A program made the position numbers and the translations under genes. Under the pieces are notes generated by a model that was given only the letters and a program-made list of their open reading frames with translations, was not told the origin of the DNA and did no database searches. DNA of 8,327 nucleotides from Desulfobulbaceae bacterium (lineage in GTDB: Bacteria > Desulfobacterota > Desulfobulbia > Desulfobulbales > DAOVSZ01), in assembly GCA_030627725.1 (NCBI GenBank), contig DAOVSZ010000104.1:1-8327 (forward strand), read 5' to 3'. Every line of letters starts with the position of its first letter. Within the stretch, counting starts at the first letter, position 1. This document shows positions 6,007 through 8,327 of the stretch, one piece after another.

Positions 6007-7398
6007 ATGACTACAATTCTTGTGGTTGACGACGAACTCAGCATGAGAGAATTCTTGACAATTCTCCTTGAAAAGGAAGGTTTTTCCACCTGTTCCGCAG
6101 CAGATGCCAAAACAGCTGTCAAACTTGTGCAGGACGAAAAAATTGATCTCGTCATTTCAGACATCCGGATGCCGGACATGAACGGACTCGAACTTCTTGA
6201 ACGCGTCAAAGAGATCAACAGCGCCCTGCCATTTTTAATGATCACTGCCTACGCATCACCGGAAGACGCTGTTACTGCCATGAAAGGCGGCGCCTACGAC
6301 TACATTACCAAGCCCTTCAAGGTAGAAGAAATTAAAAGCGTCATACATTCAGCGCTCTCAGCACGAACCGATTCTCCGCCTTCAGTCTCCGGGGAACTGA
6401 AAACCTTCTGCGGGATCATCGGAAACAGCCCGGAAATGCTGAAGATATTCGACCTTATCAAACGGGTCGGCAAAACCCAGGCCAACGTCTTGATATACGG
6501 TGAGTCCGGAACCGGCAAAGAACTTGTGGCCAAGGCGCTGCACAGCTTAAGCGGCGATGAGGAAAGACCGTTCATACCTATAACCTGCAGCGCTTTGCCT
6601 GAAACCCTTTTTGAAAGCGAACTCTTCGGCCATGTCAAAGGCGCTTTTACCGGCGCGCTTGCCGCCAAGACCGGCCTTTTCGAACTGGCAAACAACGGCA
6701 CTGCCTTTCTGGATGAAATAGGCGACCTCACTCCCCTTATCCAGACCAAACTTCTCCGAGTGATCCAGGAACGAGAGTTCAAACAGGTAGGTGGCACTGA
6801 GACCGTAAAAGTCAATGTCAGAATCATCTCCGCAACAAACAAAGACCTTGAAAAGGAGGTCATGAACAACACCTTCAGGGAGGACCTTTTCTACCGCGTC
6901 GCTGTTGTTCCTCTCCGCGTTCCTCCTTTGCGGGAACGAAAAGGTGACGTCCCCTTGCTGGTAGATCATTTTCTGAAGATGTATTCGAAAAAATTCAACA
7001 AAACCGTCCAGGCCCTGTCTTCGTATTCCATGGAGGTGTTGATGGATTACGATTTCCCAGGCAACGTGCGCGAACTGGAGAACATCATAGAGCGAGGCGT
7101 TGCCATTGAGGGTTCAAATATTATTCTTCCGGAGAGCCTCACGCTTTCAATCCACAGGAAAAAACAGAAAAAGCGTTCGACAGCCGAAGCACAACAGCTT
7201 TTTAACGAAGAACATCTTTCCAAAGACGGCCTTGAGGACGTTATGGCAAGAATTGAAAAAAAATTTATTGAAGATGCCCTCAGGAAAACCAACTATTCAA
7301 AAATGCGGGCTGCCGAACTCTTGAAAATCAGTTTCCGATCTCTTCGCTACAAGGTACAGAAGTATAACATTACTTCACCTGACCAATCAGGGGGATAA
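6007..7398 (+). CDS. Sigma-54-dependent response regulator, NtrC family, PilR-like
   Basis: This 463-residue regulator has a receiver domain (1-120) with acidic pair Asp8/Asp9, phospho-acceptor Asp52, Thr80 and Lys102. The AAA+ domain (about 135-380) has Walker A GESGTGK (165-171), the sigma-54-contacting GAFTGA (212-217), Walker B GTAFLDEIGD (231-240), the arginine-finger region REDLFYR (291-297) and sensor II PGNVREL. The Fis-type helix-turn-helix (about 420-455) ends in ISFRSLRYKVQKY, wording typical of PilR. Phosphorylation should drive ATP-dependent opening of sigma-54 promoters. ATG at 6007 gives a canonical receiver start (MTTILVVDDE); an upstream in-frame ATG at 5953 would overlap hypA by 53 nt. 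It directly follows hypA and precedes a six-TM sensor kinase. A hydrogenase role (HoxA/HupR-like) is the alternative to pilus control. Confidence 0.93.
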   Translation: MTTILVVDDELSMREFLTILLEKEGFSTCSAADAKTAVKLVQDEKIDLVISDIRMPDMNGLELLERVKEINSALPFLMITAYASPEDAVTAMKGGAYDYITKPFKVEEIKSVIHSALSARTDSPPSVSGELKTFCGIIGNSPEMLKIFDLIKRVGKTQANVLIYGESGTGKELVAKALHSLSGDEERPFIPITCSALPETLFESELFGHVKGAFTGALAAKTGLFELANNGTAFLDEIGDLTPLIQTKLLRVIQEREFKQVGGTETVKVNVRIISATNKDLEKEVMNNTFREDLFYRVAVVPLRVPPLRERKGDVPLLVDHFLKMYSKKFNKTVQALSSYSMEVLMDYDFPGNVRELENIIERGVAIEGSNIILPESLTLSIHRKKQKKRSTAEAQQLFNEEHLSKDGLEDVMARIEKKFIEDALRKTNYSKMRAAELLKISFRSLRYKVQKYNITSPDQSGG

Positions 7399-7423
7399 AG
7401 CCCTCCGCTTTCAAAGGTATACT

Positions 7424-8327
7424 TTGTCAGAAAAACTCCGCAACAGACAACTCGAACCTGCTGATATCCTGTTAAAAAGGCAGACTCAATGGCTTCTGTT
7501 TTTAAGGGTTGCCACTCTTTCCGCGCTGCTTGGCATTAATGTTCTGCTTCACACCCAGGACCAGAAACTCCTGAGTCCCCCGATCAACTATATCACCTAT
7601 TTCATCGCAGCTCTCTACCTCTACACGATCTCCTCAGCGCTGCTCTTGAAATACATAAAGAAATTTATCAACTTCGCCTATCTGCAGATATTTTCCGACA
7701 TCTTTCTTGCCGGTCTTCTCGTCCTTTTCAGCGGCGGCAGTCAATCCATCTTTACCCTGATCTTTTTTTTCCCTATAATCAGCGGCGGCCTGATGTTGTC
7801 CCATTTCGGCAACTTCACCATTGCATCCATCTGCACAGCATGCTACGGGGGGATACTCTTTTTTGAATACCTTGGATATTATCCTGAAATCTTTTACGAT
7901 TTACACTCCCCTTTGCATAACATAAAGGTTGTCATTCACCTGGCCGCTGTTCCAGGACTCTCCTTCTTTCTCGTCTCCTTCTTAAGTTCGATCCTGTCCG
8001 CCCGTTTCAGAAAAACGGAAGAGGCCCTTTCCAGGACAACTCTGGACCTTGACCGCCTTGCCCTTCTTTACAAACAGATTTTCGACAACATTACCACAGG
8101 CATTATCACTGTTGACCATAATGGTCGGATCACCTCGTTCAACAATGCCTCTCAGGATATTACAGGATTTACAAACAACGAGGTCCTCGGCGAGTCTATT
8201 GATTACAGATTCCCGGGTCTGGAAAAAGTTGATAATGATCCTATCCGTCCGGTCATTGATCTGGTGCGGAGCGACGGAGAAAAAATTCCGGTTGGATACT
8301 CAAGCGCGAGGCTCAACATGCCCGACA
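7424..8327 (+). CDS. Six-TM PAS sensor histidine kinase, N-terminal part (PilS-like)
   Basis: This open frame runs off the right end; 301 codons are present. It contains six predicted membrane helices (about residues 24-43, 56-75, 85-103, 108-124, 132-149, 168-191), a short linker helix, and a PAS domain from about residue 215 (IFDNITTGIITVDHNGRIT, then ITGF and EVLGES). The missing C-terminus should carry the HisKA and HATPase domains. TTG at 7424 is the best start: AAAGG lies 7 nt upstream and no in-frame ATG occurs until inside TM4, near 7793. The gene starts 25 nt after the regulator. Six TM segments followed by a cytoplasmic PAS is the PilS layout, supporting a PilS/PilR-type pair. Confidence 0.88.
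   Translation, partial: MSEKLRNRQLEPADILLKRQTQWLLFLRVATLSALLGINVLLHTQDQKLLSPPINYITYFIAALYLYTISSALLLKYIKKFINFAYLQIFSDIFLAGLLVLFSGGSQSIFTLIFFFPIISGGLMLSHFGNFTIASICTACYGGILFFEYLGYYPEIFYDLHSPLHNIKVVIHLAAVPGLSFFLVSFLSSILSARFRKTEEALSRTTLDLDRLALLYKQIFDNITTGIITVDHNGRITSFNNASQDITGFTNNEVLGESIDYRFPGLEKVDNDPIRPVIDLVRSDGEKIPVGYSSARLNMPD

Overview
The window looks like chromosomal DNA of a Gram-negative anaerobe of the Desulfobacterota (former Deltaproteobacteria, perhaps Desulfobulbales-like). This is inferred from gene content: an acetate-type SSS symporter with a DUF4212 small subunit, a cNMP/CBS/DUF294 protein with a DnaQ-like exonuclease, nickel-hydrogenase maturation genes hypC and hypA, and a PilR/PilS-like two-component pair. 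No rRNA, tRNA, complete mobile element or CRISPR array is visible.

Left part (minus strand, 5282 down to 47). Four genes read leftward: the cNMP-CBS-DUF294 protein, the DEDDh 3'-5' exonuclease, then after a 450-bp gap the DUF4212 membrane protein and the sodium:solute symporter. A strong bidirectional-type hairpin terminator at 47-85 ends the block. The first two genes form one transcription unit and the last two another. The DUF4212 and symporter genes are 11 nt apart and form a known two-subunit pair; monocarboxylate (acetate-like) uptake is the likely role.

The 450-bp gap (2160-2609) is the richest non-coding stretch. Read on the minus strand it holds a REP-like hairpin, a cluster of CTACCCAT/ATGGGTAG boxes, a promoter with a consensus TTGACA -35, and a long leader. 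That leader can fold into a 22-bp closing stem around a multi-hairpin loop. Part of the leader sequence recurs, with the same internal spacing, between hypC and hypA, so it may be a dispersed repeat, a cis-acting RNA, or a repeat co-opted as one.

Right part (plus strand, 5378 to the end). From a compact divergent promoter region run hypC, hypA, a sigma-54-dependent NtrC-family response regulator (PilR-like C-terminus) and the start of a six-TM, PAS-containing sensor kinase, which is cut by the window end. The hypA-regulator gap is 1 nt and the regulator-kinase gap is 25 nt, so they are probably co-transcribed. The regulator and kinase are very likely cognate. Whether they control pili, hydrogenase or something else cannot be decided from this window.
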